Shown here in pieces: positions 43,574 through 53,134 of a DNA stretch of 64,000 nt (the first letter of the stretch is position 1; every line of letters starts with the position of its first letter). The position numbers were made by a program, and so were the translations under genes. The notes beneath the pieces were generated by a model. It had not been told where the DNA came from. It did no database searches and worked only from the letters and a program-made list of their open reading frames with translations. The stretch is from contig NZ_FRCD01000004.1 in the NCBI RefSeq assembly GCF_900142785.1, forward strand, positions 124,001-188,000. Direction: 5' to 3'. This DNA comes from Chryseobacterium carnipullorum. GTDB taxonomy: Bacteria; Bacteroidota; Bacteroidia; Flavobacteriales; Weeksellaceae.

Positions 43574-45343
43574 ATGAGTAATATAGTTAAGGGAGGTGAA
43601 TTCCTCATCAAGGAAATTCCTGCAAATGATATTTTCACTCTTGAAGAACTGAGTGAAGAGCAAAAAATGCTTCGTGATTCTGCAAAAGAATTTATCGACA
43701 GAGAAGTCATTCCTCAAAAAGAAAGATTTGAGAAAAAAGACTATGCATTAACTGAAGAAAAAATGCGTCAGTTGGGTGAAATGGGTCTTTTGGGTGTTGC
43801 TGTTCCTGAGGAGTACGGCGGCCTTGGAATGGGCTTTGTGAATACCATGTTAGCGTGTGATTACTGTTCAGGAGCCAATGGTTCTCTGGCAACGGCTTAT
43901 GGAGCTCATACCGGAATCGGGACCCTTCCTATTCTATTATATGGTACAGAGGAACAAAAGAAAAAATATCTTCCGGATTTGGCAACGGGTACAAAATTCG
44001 GAGCTTATTGTCTGACAGAGCCGGATGCTGGTTCTGATGCAAACTCTGGAAAAACAAGAGCAAAACTTTCCGAAGACGGAAAACATTATATCATCAACGG
44101 ACAAAAAATGTGGATTTCCAATGCAGGTTTTGCAGAAATCTTCATCGTGTTCGCCAAAATTGATGATGATAAAAACATTACAGGTTTCATCGTAGAAAAA
44201 GAAGGAACTGAAGGTCTTACTTTCGGTGAGGAAGAACATAAATTAGGAATCCGTTCGTCTTCTACAAGACAGGTTTTCTTTAATGACATGAAAGTTCCTG
44301 CTGAAAATCTTTTAGGGGAGAGAAACAACGGTTTCAAAATCGCTTTGAATGCTTTGAACGTTGGAAGAATCAAATTGGCAGCAGCCAACCTTGACGGACA
44401 AAGAAGAATCCTCAACCATTCTCTTCAATATTCTAATGAAAGAAAGCAGTTTGGCGTTTCTATTTCAACTTTTGGAGCGATCAGAAAGAAACTGGCAGAA
44501 ATGGCAACCGGAATTTTCGTTGCTGAAGCAGGTTCTTACAGAGCAGCAAAAGATGTTGAAGATAAAATCAACGAATTGGTTGCCGGTGGAATGAATCACC
44601 AGCAAGCTGAGTTAAAAGGGGTTGAAGAATTTGCGGTGGAAGCTTCTATTTTGAAGGTTTTCGTTTCAGATTTGACTCAACATACGGCTGATGAAGGAAT
44701 TCAGGTGTACGGTGGTATGGGCTTCTCTGAAGATATGCCTATGGAAGCAGCATGGAGAGATTCAAGAATTGCAAGAATCTATGAAGGAACCAACGAGATT
44801 AACCGTCTTTTAGCGGTTGGAATGTTGATTAAAAAAGCAATGAAAGGAGAACTGGATCTGCTTTCTCCTGCCATGGCAATCAGCAAAGAACTAATGGGAA
44901 TTCCTTCATTTGACGTTCCTGATTACTCGGCATTCATGGCTGAAGAAAAAGCGATCATTGCCAACCTTAAGAAAGTATTCTTAATGGTTTCAGGAGCTGC
45001 CCTTCAAAAATACATGATGGATATTGAAAAACAGCAGCACTTATTATTGAATGCTTCTGAAATCCTTAACCAGATCTATATGGCTGAATCTGCTATTCTG
45101 AGAGCAGAGAAACACTTCTCTCCTGAGTCTGTAGAAGCAGCGATGGCGCAGCTTAACCTTTACAAAGCTGTTGAAAAAATCATCGTAGCAGCTAAAGAAG
45201 GTATTATTTCTTTCGCTGAAGGTGACGAACAGAGAATGATGCTTTCAGGATTAAGAAGGTTCACGAAATATACGAACCATCCAAATGTAGTAGCCTTAAC
45301 TGAAAAAGTAGCTGCTCATTATATTGCTAAAGGAGCTTATTAG
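43574..45343 (+). CDS. fadE: Acyl-CoA dehydrogenase, FadE type
   Basis: Protein of 589 residues, longer than the common 380 and like Bacillus FadE (about 594) and VLCAD. The N-terminal and middle domains carry AYCLTEPDAGSDANSG and ISNAGFAEIFIVFAKID. The FAD/catalytic domain has QVYGGMGFSEDMPMEAAWRDSRI and RIYEGTNEINRLLAVGM with the catalytic-region glutamate. A C-terminal extension of about 150 residues is rich in helices. It performs the first, FAD-linked oxidation of acyl-CoA. It is the last gene of the fad operon, and a strong terminator follows at 45370. Confidence 0.93.
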   Translation: MSNIVKGGEFLIKEIPANDIFTLEELSEEQKMLRDSAKEFIDREVIPQKERFEKKDYALTEEKMRQLGEMGLLGVAVPEEYGGLGMGFVNTMLACDYCSGANGSLATAYGAHTGIGTLPILLYGTEEQKKKYLPDLATGTKFGAYCLTEPDAGSDANSGKTRAKLSEDGKHYIINGQKMWISNAGFAEIFIVFAKIDDDKNITGFIVEKEGTEGLTFGEEEHKLGIRSSSTRQVFFNDMKVPAENLLGERNNGFKIALNALNVGRIKLAAANLDGQRRILNHSLQYSNERKQFGVSISTFGAIRKKLAEMATGIFVAEAGSYRAAKDVEDKINELVAGGMNHQQAELKGVEEFAVEASILKVFVSDLTQHTADEGIQVYGGMGFSEDMPMEAAWRDSRIARIYEGTNEINRLLAVGMLIKKAMKGELDLLSPAMAISKELMGIPSFDVPDYSAFMAEEKAIIANLKKVFLMVSGAALQKYMMDIEKQQHLLLNASEILNQIYMAESAILRAEKHFSPESVEAAMAQLNLYKAVEKIIVAAKEGIISFAEGDEQRMMLSGLRRFTKYTNHPNVVALTEKVAAHYIAKGAY

Positions 45344-45369
45344 TCTTTTTTATAAATAAATTTGATTGT

Positions 45370-45399
45370 AAAGCGTCTCAAAATTGAGACGCTTTTTTT
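45370..45399 (+). terminator. Terminator of the fad operon
   Basis: Perfect 11-base arms AAAGCGTCTCA and TGAGACGCTTT, a four-base loop, then T's to 45399. Confidence 0.8.
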
Positions 45400-45428
45400 G
45401 ATATAATTATTACAATGTTCGGTCAATA

Positions 45429-46280
45429 TTAAACTTCTCTTATCATTTCAAATTGGGCAACCTTTTTTGAAAGCCCGATTTTTTTCAGAAAACAGGAAGC
45501 AGAGGCTGAGCTATCATCCACATTATAAACATACACATCATGCCCTTTAACCGCCTCATTAACGTAAGAAAATAAACTGCTGCCAATTTCCATACCTTGG
45601 TAATCAGGAGACACGGCAAACTGATGGATCTTTCCTGACATTGCATTGAATATCACATATCCCACGAATACATTGTCCTTGTAAGCCATACCAATGTGGC
45701 AAAGTTCTTTGATTTTTTCTAATGTATGAACGGCATTTTGCCAGGTAGGTTTTATTTCCCACAAAGAAACAAATTCATTCCATTTAAATTCCGAAACCTC
45801 CAGGATCGTAACCTCTTTATTGTAATTTAAAATATCCAATTTACCTGAGAAACAGTCCAGTTTTCTGGAAACAACATATCCCATTTTCTCATAGGCTCTA
45901 ATGGCGGGCCAGTTCTCCTGGATGACTTCAAGAACCATTTTCTTTACATTGAGTGCTTTTAATTGAGGAATCAGTTCTTCGTACATTTTCCCGACCAGAC
46001 CTTTTCCTCTGTAGTCCGGTATTACTCCGGTACCGGCATTGTATACAGCCAATTCTGATTCCTCCATTCTTAAGCCATGAAGCATAAATCCTACTATCCT
46101 ATCGGAATCAAAAACACCCAAAGATAAATCAAGTCTGATATCCTCGGCCTCAATTTTAGATTCCAATTGTTCCATAGTCAATTGAAAAGGCACAATATAA
46201 TCGGAGAATGACAGATTAAAAACATCAACAAGCTCTTCTGTCGTTATACCTTCTAAATTTTTAATTCTCATATTCGGCAA
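45429..46280 (-). CDS. GNAT acetyltransferase with two domains
   Basis: Protein of 283 residues. The first GNAT domain (about 5-150) has GVIPDYRGKGLVGKMYEEL as acetyl-CoA loop and RAYEKMGYVVSRKL. A second, C-terminal GNAT-like domain has FAVSPDYQGMEIGSSLFSYV (a weaker Q-x-x-G-x-G/I loop). Double-GNAT proteins of this size exist in Bacteroidota with unknown substrates. It is convergent with the fad operon. Confidence 0.82.
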   Translation of the reverse strand: MPNMRIKNLEGITTEELVDVFNLSFSDYIVPFQLTMEQLESKIEAEDIRLDLSLGVFDSDRIVGFMLHGLRMEESELAVYNAGTGVIPDYRGKGLVGKMYEELIPQLKALNVKKMVLEVIQENWPAIRAYEKMGYVVSRKLDCFSGKLDILNYNKEVTILEVSEFKWNEFVSLWEIKPTWQNAVHTLEKIKELCHIGMAYKDNVFVGYVIFNAMSGKIHQFAVSPDYQGMEIGSSLFSYVNEAVKGHDVYVYNVDDSSASASCFLKKIGLSKKVAQFEMIREV

Positions 46281-46509
46281 CCTCTATTTTCAGTTAAAAA
46301 ATTATAAAAATCATTTGTAAAACCTGATCAAACAGGCGCTATAAAAGTACTTTATTTCTAAAGAAACTCAAATATTTATTATTTTTAAAGCTTGAACTTT
46401 TTTATAAATATCCCAACATTATTGAGTTTACCATACTTTTTTTTGTTGTCTTTCTATTTTTTTTCTATTTTTAGTTAATAAATATGATCAGCAATCATTT
46501 TTTCACACT

Positions 46510-46992
46510 ATGATAAAAAAATTATCCGCTTTTATTACCGTATTTGTATTCTGTCTCTCTTTTTCCCAATATGCCCTTCGAGACAGTATAAGACCAAAAT
46601 GCAATGGTATATTACAAGACATTACGTTGAGTAAGATGGAATATGCTTTCAGCAGCAGAATAAACCGACCTAAAGAACCCAAGATTAATTTTGGATGCGG
46701 TACCGCAGCAATGGAGTACGCAGAGGAAATTTCATGCATGAATGCTGAATCTATTCTCAAAAAATACCCTTTTATTATAAAAGAATTAAAAAGCATAGAA
46801 AGTGAAATCTTAACATTAGGTGACTCCAATATCCTATGGATCCAGAACGACCCTGTAAGTCTGAACGACGATCCTGTTGAGATCAGGAAAAATGAAATTA
46901 AATATAAAAACTGGAAACTAAAAAAGAAAAAAATTCCGGTCTCTGTTTCCATTACCATTAATAAAAAAATGACGATACAGAAGATGTTCTGA
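46510..46992 (+). CDS. Secreted protein of unknown function
   Basis: Protein of 160 residues. The signal peptide IKKLSAFITVFVFCLSFSQ supports this strand, although a reading frame of similar length exists opposite. The mature part has four cysteines including IRPKCNGILQD, NFGCGTAAMEYAEEISCMNA, and a lysine-rich tail. No family is recognised. It is followed by another small secreted-protein gene on the same strand. Confidence 0.6.
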   Translation: MIKKLSAFITVFVFCLSFSQYALRDSIRPKCNGILQDITLSKMEYAFSSRINRPKEPKINFGCGTAAMEYAEEISCMNAESILKKYPFIIKELKSIESEILTLGDSNILWIQNDPVSLNDDPVEIRKNEIKYKNWKLKKKKIPVSVSITINKKMTIQKMF

Positions 46993-47104
46993 TCCAATTT
47001 TTATGGCCAGATAAAAATAAGGAAATAACCAAAAAATACAAAGTGTTTAAAAATCCAGAATGGAATTTTACTCCATCATAACCATTATTAAAAAACGTAA
47101 AGGA

Positions 47105-47428
47105 ATGAAATCATTATTATCGTGTACATTGATAGTATTTTGTACAACCATTTTCGCACAGCAGAAGGAAGATACAGTAAAGGTTCTGCCAAAAACGGAC
47201 ACCGCAAAGGTGAGTTACTTTAAAGATCGTAAAAAAGGAATGCCGGCAGACCGTAATACAGACCATCAGGAACTCTATAAAATGCTTACCGTAAAGCCCA
47301 AGGACACCTCCGCTTACATGGCTTTAAAAGAGGCAAAAAAAGATTATTCAAAATACAGGATACTCAACACTACGGTTCCTGAAAAAACAGCAACAGATCC
47401 TGCCAAAAAAGAAACACCTTCAAAATAA
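47105..47428 (+). CDS. Small secreted protein of unknown function
   Basis: 107 residues from the ATG at 47105, chosen because it begins a signal peptide, MKSLLSCTLIVFCTTIFAQ; a frame start at 47060 would bury it. The mature protein is hydrophilic, rich in K, D, T and P (KVLPKTDTAKVSYFKDRKKG, DPAKKETPSK). No family is recognised. It is 38 bases upstream of the YegP gene. Confidence 0.6.
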   Translation: MKSLLSCTLIVFCTTIFAQQKEDTVKVLPKTDTAKVSYFKDRKKGMPADRNTDHQELYKMLTVKPKDTSAYMALKEAKKDYSKYRILNTTVPEKTATDPAKKETPSK

Positions 47429-47466
47429 TTAAAAACAAACTAATCAAACCACAAAAACCAATTACT

Positions 47467-47802
47467 ATGGGAAAATTTATTATCTCGAAGAGAACAGACG
47501 GTGACTTTAAATTCAATCTGAAAGCAGGAAACGGTCAAGTGATCTTAAAAAGTCAGGGATATGGCTCAAAATCATCATGCGAAAACGGAATAGAATCTGT
47601 ACGCACCCACTCGCAAGACGATTCGAAATTTGAAAGAAACGGAGCAAAAGACGGGCGCTGCTATTTCAATTTAAAAGCAGGAAATGGTCAGGTTATAGGA
47701 ACCAGCCAGATGTATGAGTCTGAAAACGGAATGGAAAACGGGATAGAGTCCGTAAAAAACAATGCACCAGGTTCCTCTGTAGAGGATGAAACCATTCTTT
47801 AA
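47467..47802 (+). CDS. YegP-family (DUF1508) protein with two repeats
   Basis: Protein of 111 residues made of two DUF1508 units. Unit 1: ISKRTDGDFKFNLKAGNGQVI, YGSKSSCENGIESVRTH. Unit 2: GRCYFNLKAGNGQVIGTSQMY, ENGMENGIESVKNNA. The FNLKAGNGQVI segment is identical in both. The family is small, soluble and of unknown role. Two-unit forms dimerise into a compact beta-alpha fold. Confidence 0.9.
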   Translation: MGKFIISKRTDGDFKFNLKAGNGQVILKSQGYGSKSSCENGIESVRTHSQDDSKFERNGAKDGRCYFNLKAGNGQVIGTSQMYESENGMENGIESVKNNAPGSSVEDETIL

Positions 47803-47825
47803 CAATATCTAAAATAAACTCAATA

Positions 47826-47854
47826 AAAATGTCTTATTTTTTAAGGCATTTTTT
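47826..47854 (+). terminator. Terminator after the yegP-like gene
   Basis: Arms AAAATGTCTTA and TAAGGCATTTT pair with one G-U, followed by a T-rich run. Confidence 0.6.
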
Positions 47855-47881
47855 ATTTTTGTATTCTATTTTCTATTTGAA

Positions 47882-48328
47882 ATGACAAAAGAAGAAATGC
47901 TCAACAGAGCCATAAAAATAGCCGATAAGGCACACAAAGGACAAACCGACAAATACCATGCACCCTACATTGCTCACGTTTTGAGAGTGATGGAATATGG
48001 AAAAACACTTGATGAAAAGATCGTAGGTGTACTGCACGACGTGGTGGAAGATCATCCGGCAGAATTCAGTCTCGAGTATTTAAGAGCTGAAGGTTTCCCA
48101 GAATATATAATTTTTGCCGTAAGCTGCCTTACCAAATATGATCCTGAAGAAGATTATGATGAGTTTATCAAGAGAACTGAAAGATCTCCTCTTTCGGTAG
48201 CCGTAAAGCTGAATGACCTCCGCGATAATATGGATCTTCGGAGAGTAAACAGAGAACTGACACCTAAAGATATTAAACGGTTTAACAAATATCTGAAAGC
48301 GTACCGCTATCTGATCGAGAAATACTAA
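47882..48328 (+). CDS. Small HD-domain hydrolase (RSH hydrolase/MESH1-like)
   Basis: Protein of 148 residues. AIKIADKAHKGQTDKYHAPYIAH and GVLHDVVEDHPAEFS carry the metal-binding residues of the (p)ppGpp hydrolase HD domain (H32, H52-D53, E56-D57). VAVKLNDLRDNMDLRRV gives the later N-D-x-x-D-N motif. No synthetase domain is present. By family it could hydrolyse ppGpp or a related nucleotide, and activity is not proven. The M48 peptidase gene starts 18 bases after it. Confidence 0.8.
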   Translation: MTKEEMLNRAIKIADKAHKGQTDKYHAPYIAHVLRVMEYGKTLDEKIVGVLHDVVEDHPAEFSLEYLRAEGFPEYIIFAVSCLTKYDPEEDYDEFIKRTERSPLSVAVKLNDLRDNMDLRRVNRELTPKDIKRFNKYLKAYRYLIEKY

Positions 48329-48346
48329 AAATATAAAAACACAAAA

Positions 48347-50395
48347 ATGAATAACCTTCCTAAAATGTCACCAGCTTATAGGTCTAAGCTGACTTCTGCT
48401 ATTGTATCCATTTCAATATTTTTTACGGTATATCTTATCCTCATCGCCATTTCCCTCTTTCTGATTGTACTCTTAGGATATGGAGCCTATTCTATTCTTG
48501 CATTCAAAGTAAGCTATTACACCCTGATAGCTGCCGCAGGGCTTGCCAGCATAGGTATTTTTGTGTTTTATTTTATGATTAAATTCATTTTTAAAAGAAG
48601 TACCTCTACTACCCGGCATCTGGTAGAAATTACAAGATCCCAGCAGCCCGAACTTTTTAGCATCATCGATGAAATTGTCACAGACACTCAGGTAAAAGCT
48701 CCTAAAAAGGTATTCCTTTCTCCTGATGTTAATGCCAGTGTAAGTTATAATTCTGTTTTCTGGAGTATGTTTTTTCCGGTGAGAAAAAATCTCACCATAG
48801 GATTAGGATTAATCAATTCCACCAGTATCGGCGAATTAAAAACCATTCTCGCTCATGAATTCGGGCATTTTTCCCAAAGAAGTATGAAAGTGGGCGGATA
48901 CGTACACCATGCACAAAAAATTGTTTACGAAACGGTTTACAATAACAAGGAATATGAAGATATGATCCTGAATTTTTCGGGAAATTCATTTCTTACTTTA
49001 TTTGGAGCGATTTCAGTAGGCTTTATCAATATATTTCAATTTATCCTGAAAAAAGTCTCTTCTTTCCTGTTCCAAAAACATGCTTCCCTGAGCCGGGAGA
49101 TGGAATATCATGCGGATGCCGTTTCTACTTTTCTTACCAACCCTGAGGAGCAGATCTCTTCTTTATTAAGGATAGCATTAAGTGATTCGGCTTTTTATTA
49201 TTCCTTTAATTTTTATACTCAAAGTGAGCAGAAATACCTTCCTCAAAATCTTTATAAAAATCATGCTTCTTTACTGAAAATTTTCAGTGAAAGAAACAAT
49301 CATCCTTATGTTAACGGACTTCCAAAAGTAGATGAAGGGGATCTGACCCGTTATAATAAAACAAAAATTGAAATCCAGGACCAGTGGGCTTCTCATCCTG
49401 ACACAGCAAAAAGAATTGAAAGAATCAGAAATAACCAGACCAGAAACATTCCGGAAAATCACGAACTGGCAAAAAATATCATCAGAGGATATGATGAGAT
49501 CTGTGAGGTGATGACCCGAAAATATCTGACCCTGCATCAGGTGAAAAATGTAGGTGAAGTTATAGACGATGAAAAATTCATCGAACTTTATATCGAAAAA
49601 TATCCCTATCAGTATTTAAGTTCAAATTTTAACGGATACTATGAAGCTCACAATCCATTATTAGAGAATATCGAAACTATTATAGCAGGTTCCGATACCG
49701 TTATAGACGATGAAGATCTGTTCAGTGACACCAAAGTTTCTTTAATTTATGAAAAAGCAGGAATTGAAAGTGATCTGCAAACCCTTGCTTATTTAAAAGC
49801 TAACCCTAAAGAAATTAAAACATTCAGGTACGGAGAAAATCTGTACAAGGCTAAAGATGCCACCAAACTGATTCCTGAGCTTGAAAGTGAGCTTTTAAAA
49901 GTAAAAACAGAGCTTATGAAAAATGATGAAGACATCTTCCGCTATTATTTCAGCAAGGCTGATCAATACAATCAATCGATCTTATTGGGGAAATATAAAA
50001 AATTTGGAGTTATAGACAAAGAGTTTGACAGATTTCAGGAAGCACTTACTGAGTTTGTTGGATACCTTCAGTTTATGACTGTTACTTTGCCTTTTGAAGA
50101 AATCCGTAAGCACAGAGCCAAACTTTTAAAAGCGGAAGCCACTTTCAAAAAAAATCTGAATGATTTTATAGAAAACTCAAGTTATAAAGAATCATTGACA
50201 GAAGAAAGCAGATCTATCCTGAAATCATATGCAGACGCTTCGTACATTTACTTTAATCATGACAAATACCTTGAAAATGAAGTTGGATCCGTATTTGCTG
50301 TGGTTAATGAATTCCAGAAAACCCTCAATGAATATTATCTTGAACTAAAAAAGGATTTATTAGGTTTTCAGGCAGACTTAGACAAAGCATCTTAA
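48347..50395 (+). CDS. M48-family membrane metallopeptidase
   Basis: Protein of 682 residues. Two N-terminal membrane helices (about 20-90) are followed by the peptidase domain with zinc motif LAHEFGHFSQRSMKVG (H170-E171...H174) and the third ligand in REMEYHADAVST. A helical C-terminal half of about 350 residues has no clear family. M48 enzymes such as HtpX and Ste24 degrade or process membrane proteins. Its stop overlaps the convergent DUF2490 gene by four bases. Confidence 0.87.
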   Translation: MNNLPKMSPAYRSKLTSAIVSISIFFTVYLILIAISLFLIVLLGYGAYSILAFKVSYYTLIAAAGLASIGIFVFYFMIKFIFKRSTSTTRHLVEITRSQQPELFSIIDEIVTDTQVKAPKKVFLSPDVNASVSYNSVFWSMFFPVRKNLTIGLGLINSTSIGELKTILAHEFGHFSQRSMKVGGYVHHAQKIVYETVYNNKEYEDMILNFSGNSFLTLFGAISVGFINIFQFILKKVSSFLFQKHASLSREMEYHADAVSTFLTNPEEQISSLLRIALSDSAFYYSFNFYTQSEQKYLPQNLYKNHASLLKIFSERNNHPYVNGLPKVDEGDLTRYNKTKIEIQDQWASHPDTAKRIERIRNNQTRNIPENHELAKNIIRGYDEICEVMTRKYLTLHQVKNVGEVIDDEKFIELYIEKYPYQYLSSNFNGYYEAHNPLLENIETIIAGSDTVIDDEDLFSDTKVSLIYEKAGIESDLQTLAYLKANPKEIKTFRYGENLYKAKDATKLIPELESELLKVKTELMKNDEDIFRYYFSKADQYNQSILLGKYKKFGVIDKEFDRFQEALTEFVGYLQFMTVTLPFEEIRKHRAKLLKAEATFKKNLNDFIENSSYKESLTEESRSILKSYADASYIYFNHDKYLENEVGSVFAVVNEFQKTLNEYYLELKKDLLGFQADLDKAS

Positions 50396-51108
50396 TCTGC
50401 TCCCGGGAAATCATAGGTTTTTGTAGGATGGTCCGTACCGTCGATATTGATGTTTAAGGCCAGATAGATAAAGTGAAGGTTTTTATTACCTTTAGCTTCA
50501 AATTCACGCTGCCACAGATAGCCCGTCAGGATTCCGAAATGGTCATCGATCTGATATCCGAAACCTCCGTATACCCTGTTTCTTGCGAAAGTAGGCTTCA
50601 TCGGACTTACCAAAAAGATCTCGTCATAAGCATTGGCGAAGACCGTTCCTTTTTTGACTGTTTTTGCATTCAGGGGAACGCTGATGTTCAGACGGTATCT
50701 GTAACGCATTCTCTGGGAAGCTTTATCGGTTGCAGGTTCATAGAACCAGCTTTTCTCTGCACGGAAACGGTTTTCAAACTTCACGATTCCTTTTTTCAGA
50801 TCGATCACGTCCTGAAGCCACACCCTGAATTCTTCTCTGCTCAGGCTGTGTTCTTTATAGTTCACATACCTCCCAAGACCTACGAAAGGTTTGTGATTTT
50901 TGGTCAGATTGTAACCTACCCCTCCTTTGATCTCGTAATAATCAGGGTAAGTATAATCTTCGTTACCTCTGAGCTGTCCTTCAGCATAAAGAAAAAATTT
51001 CGGATGAAACTTATAGGTTAGAGTCACTGCATTGAAGCTGGAAATGTGTTCCTGTGCTTTTAAAAAGGTTATACTCAAAAGTAAACTCAGACTTAAAAAA
51101 AGTTTCAT
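50392..51108 (-). CDS. DUF2490 outer-membrane beta-barrel protein
   Basis: About 238 residues from the ATG at 51108, which opens the signal peptide MKLFLSLSLLLSITFLKAQ; the frame start at 51162 would mask it. The rest alternates in barrel fashion: YYEIKGGVGYNLTKNHKPFVG, FRVWLQDVIDLKKGIVKFENRFR, RMRYRYRLNISVPLN, VYGGFGYQIDDHFGILTGYLWQR. The DUF2490 family is an uncharacterised porin-like barrel. It follows the TonB receptor gene on the same strand and is probably co-transcribed. Confidence 0.82.
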   Translation of the reverse strand: MKLFLSLSLLLSITFLKAQEHISSFNAVTLTYKFHPKFFLYAEGQLRGNEDYTYPDYYEIKGGVGYNLTKNHKPFVGLGRYVNYKEHSLSREEFRVWLQDVIDLKKGIVKFENRFRAEKSWFYEPATDKASQRMRYRYRLNISVPLNAKTVKKGTVFANAYDEIFLVSPMKPTFARNRVYGGFGYQIDDHFGILTGYLWQREFEAKGNKNLHFIYLALNINIDGTDHPTKTYDFPGAD

Positions 51109-51179
51109 AAAAAATTTTTGCAAAAATAAATTATTTAACAATTTGTTAATATTAACTTTCATTCATTTCGAATTAACAT

Positions 51180-52991
51180 TTACTTAATATTGATCGTATA
51201 CGAGAAGCCTAAATGGAACCATCGCTGAGGCATTTCGACCCCAAAAGCTTCGGTATATTTTGTATTGGTCACATTGTTAATCAGGACATATACAGAGAAA
51301 TCTTTTTTGGCAAAACTCAGTTTCTCATCCAGTAAATTATACGTCCCCAGATTCATCCTTTCATTATACCTGTATACCAATTCATTCGTGAAATATTTCA
51401 GGAATCTGGTTTCAAGTTTGGCCACAACCTGATGCTTCAGATTGTCCAGGATATACCTTGAAACAAAATCATCAGATTCTTTTATTTTACTGTCCAGATA
51501 CGTGTATCCTGCGGTATATTTCAGCCAGTCAAAGACTCTGTGGCTCAGCTCTACTTCAATTCCTTTTGTGTCGATTTTACCTACATTCTGGGCATACCAC
51601 ACCGGATCAGTCAGGCTTTTTTTAACCCAGTCGATAGAATTATTGGAATTTCTCATAAACCCGCTCACTTTTGCCAGAATTCTGCTGTTCTGGTACTGAT
51701 AGCCCACTTCTGAAGAAACTGCATTTTCAGGAAGCAGATCAGGATTTCCCTGCTCCGTTTTGCTTACATAATAAAGATCTGTAAATGTCGGAACTCTATG
51801 AACTCGCGCAATGTTTCCATAAATTTTATTATTCTGATTGAAATTGTATCCAACGTCCAAACCAGGATAGAAAAAGTTCCCCTCCTTGGAATAATTGGCC
51901 CATGAAATGCCCGGACTGATGTTTAGTTTTTTATCCAGTAATGAAAAATGATGCTCAAAGAAAACCTGCGAAACAAAACGGTTTCGCTCGCCTAAATTAT
52001 TACTCGCAAGAAACTCCTTTCTCAGCTCCACACCTACACCTGTAGTCCCCAATCCCCATTGATAGCTTGAATTCACTTCTCCACCCACATTATTCCCGAT
52101 ATGCATATTTCTGTAAAAACCAGGATTGCTTCTTGTATAAACATACATATCTTCACCTCTTCTCCAGTATACATTAGAACTTAGTTTTAGAGCCCCAAAG
52201 GTCTGCTGATGTGCCAGACTTACAATAGAAGCCTGTGTTTCCTCATATTGTTCCTTTGCATCTTTAGACGCATAAAAGCCATTGGCTCCGAATTTCTTTT
52301 CAGAAAAACCGGCCTGCAGTTTAAGATCCCCGTTTTTAATATTCAGTTTGCTCTGGTAGAAAACATTTCGGATCTCATAGTCTGTATTGTACATATACCC
52401 TTGTGACGAAGCAGAATTAGCCTGAAGAGCATTAGAGAATTTTTCATTTCCCAGCTGCGCATTGAAACCGAATCCGTAGGTTTCAAAATCTCCGCCTTCC
52501 GCACTTATTTTTACCCGTTTTCCTGGTGTTGTTTTTGTAATAATATTAATGACTCCTGCATAGGCATTCTGACCAAACCTTCTGGCAGCAGGACCTTTGA
52601 TGATTTCTATTCTCTCCACATCATCCATATCTACAGGTATATTCATAGAATTGTGTCCCGTTTGCGAATCATTCATTCTGATTCCGTTCAGCAGCAACAA
52701 TACCTGTTCAAAAGAACTTCCTCTGAAACCAATATCACTCTGCACCCCATTGGCTCCTCTCCTTCTGATATCCATCCCGGGAACCTGCTGAAGAACCTCA
52801 TCAATGCTTTTTGCAGGAGAATGGGCAATATCTTCCTTGGTAATCACTGTAATATTCTGATTGGCATTTTTATATGGCGTGGAGATAAATTTACCCTGAA
52901 ATTCAATGCTTTCAATATCCGTTGTCTTTTCCTGGGCATAGGCGCAGAGCATGGATCCCAATAAAAATATGCTTCCAACCTTCTTGATCAT
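51180..52991 (-). CDS. TonB-dependent outer-membrane receptor (BtuB/CirA-like)
   Basis: Protein of 603 residues with a signal peptide ending MLCAYAQ. The plug domain has VITKEDIAHSPAKSIDEVLQ, QVPGMDIRRRGANGVQSDIGFRG and VERIEIIKGPAARRFGQNAYAGVINIITK. A barrel of beta strands ends YTINIK. It is short and lacks the carboxypeptidase-like N-terminal domain of SusC receptors, so it more likely imports a metal chelate, cobalamin or haem. No cobalamin riboswitch was found upstream. The promoter is at 53037-53067. Confidence 0.88.
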   Translation of the reverse strand: MIKKVGSIFLLGSMLCAYAQEKTTDIESIEFQGKFISTPYKNANQNITVITKEDIAHSPAKSIDEVLQQVPGMDIRRRGANGVQSDIGFRGSSFEQVLLLLNGIRMNDSQTGHNSMNIPVDMDDVERIEIIKGPAARRFGQNAYAGVINIITKTTPGKRVKISAEGGDFETYGFGFNAQLGNEKFSNALQANSASSQGYMYNTDYEIRNVFYQSKLNIKNGDLKLQAGFSEKKFGANGFYASKDAKEQYEETQASIVSLAHQQTFGALKLSSNVYWRRGEDMYVYTRSNPGFYRNMHIGNNVGGEVNSSYQWGLGTTGVGVELRKEFLASNNLGERNRFVSQVFFEHHFSLLDKKLNISPGISWANYSKEGNFFYPGLDVGYNFNQNNKIYGNIARVHRVPTFTDLYYVSKTEQGNPDLLPENAVSSEVGYQYQNSRILAKVSGFMRNSNNSIDWVKKSLTDPVWYAQNVGKIDTKGIEVELSHRVFDWLKYTAGYTYLDSKIKESDDFVSRYILDNLKHQVVAKLETRFLKYFTNELVYRYNERMNLGTYNLLDEKLSFAKKDFSVYVLINNVTNTKYTEAFGVEMPQRWFHLGFSYTINIK

Positions 52992-53036
52992 AGTAGTCCG
53001 AGTTTTGTTCTAAATCAGTTTCTTTAATAATGGACC

Positions 53037-53067
53037 CAAAAGTAAGGGAGTTCCTGAACACAGGCAA
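53037..53067 (-). promoter_or_regulatory. Promoter of the TonB receptor gene
   Basis: Minus strand TTG (complement of 53065-53067), 20 bases, then TACTTTTG (complement of 53037-53044), fitting the Bacteroidota consensus. It leaves a leader of about 40 bases. Confidence 0.6.
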
Positions 53068-53081
53068 ATGATAGTTATCAT

Positions 53082-53115
53082 AAAAAAAAGATGCAGTATT
53101 GAACTATACTGCATC
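53082..53115 (-). terminator. Terminator of a very short transcript upstream of the TonB receptor
   Basis: Perfect 10-base arms GATGCAGTAT (53090-53099) and ATACTGCATC (53106-53115). Eight A's at 53082-53089 give the minus-strand U-tract. The only candidate gene it can end is the 16-codon ORF at 53135-53185. Confidence 0.75.
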
Positions 53116-53134
53116 TCTCATGGGAAGTAACCTT

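Noticed and set aside
46503..46997. Minus-strand frame of 164 codons opposite the secreted protein at 46510
   Set aside because: The plus-strand frame has a clear signal peptide and sits in line with its neighbours; the opposite frame is a hydrophobic mirror of a lysine/asparagine-rich gene.
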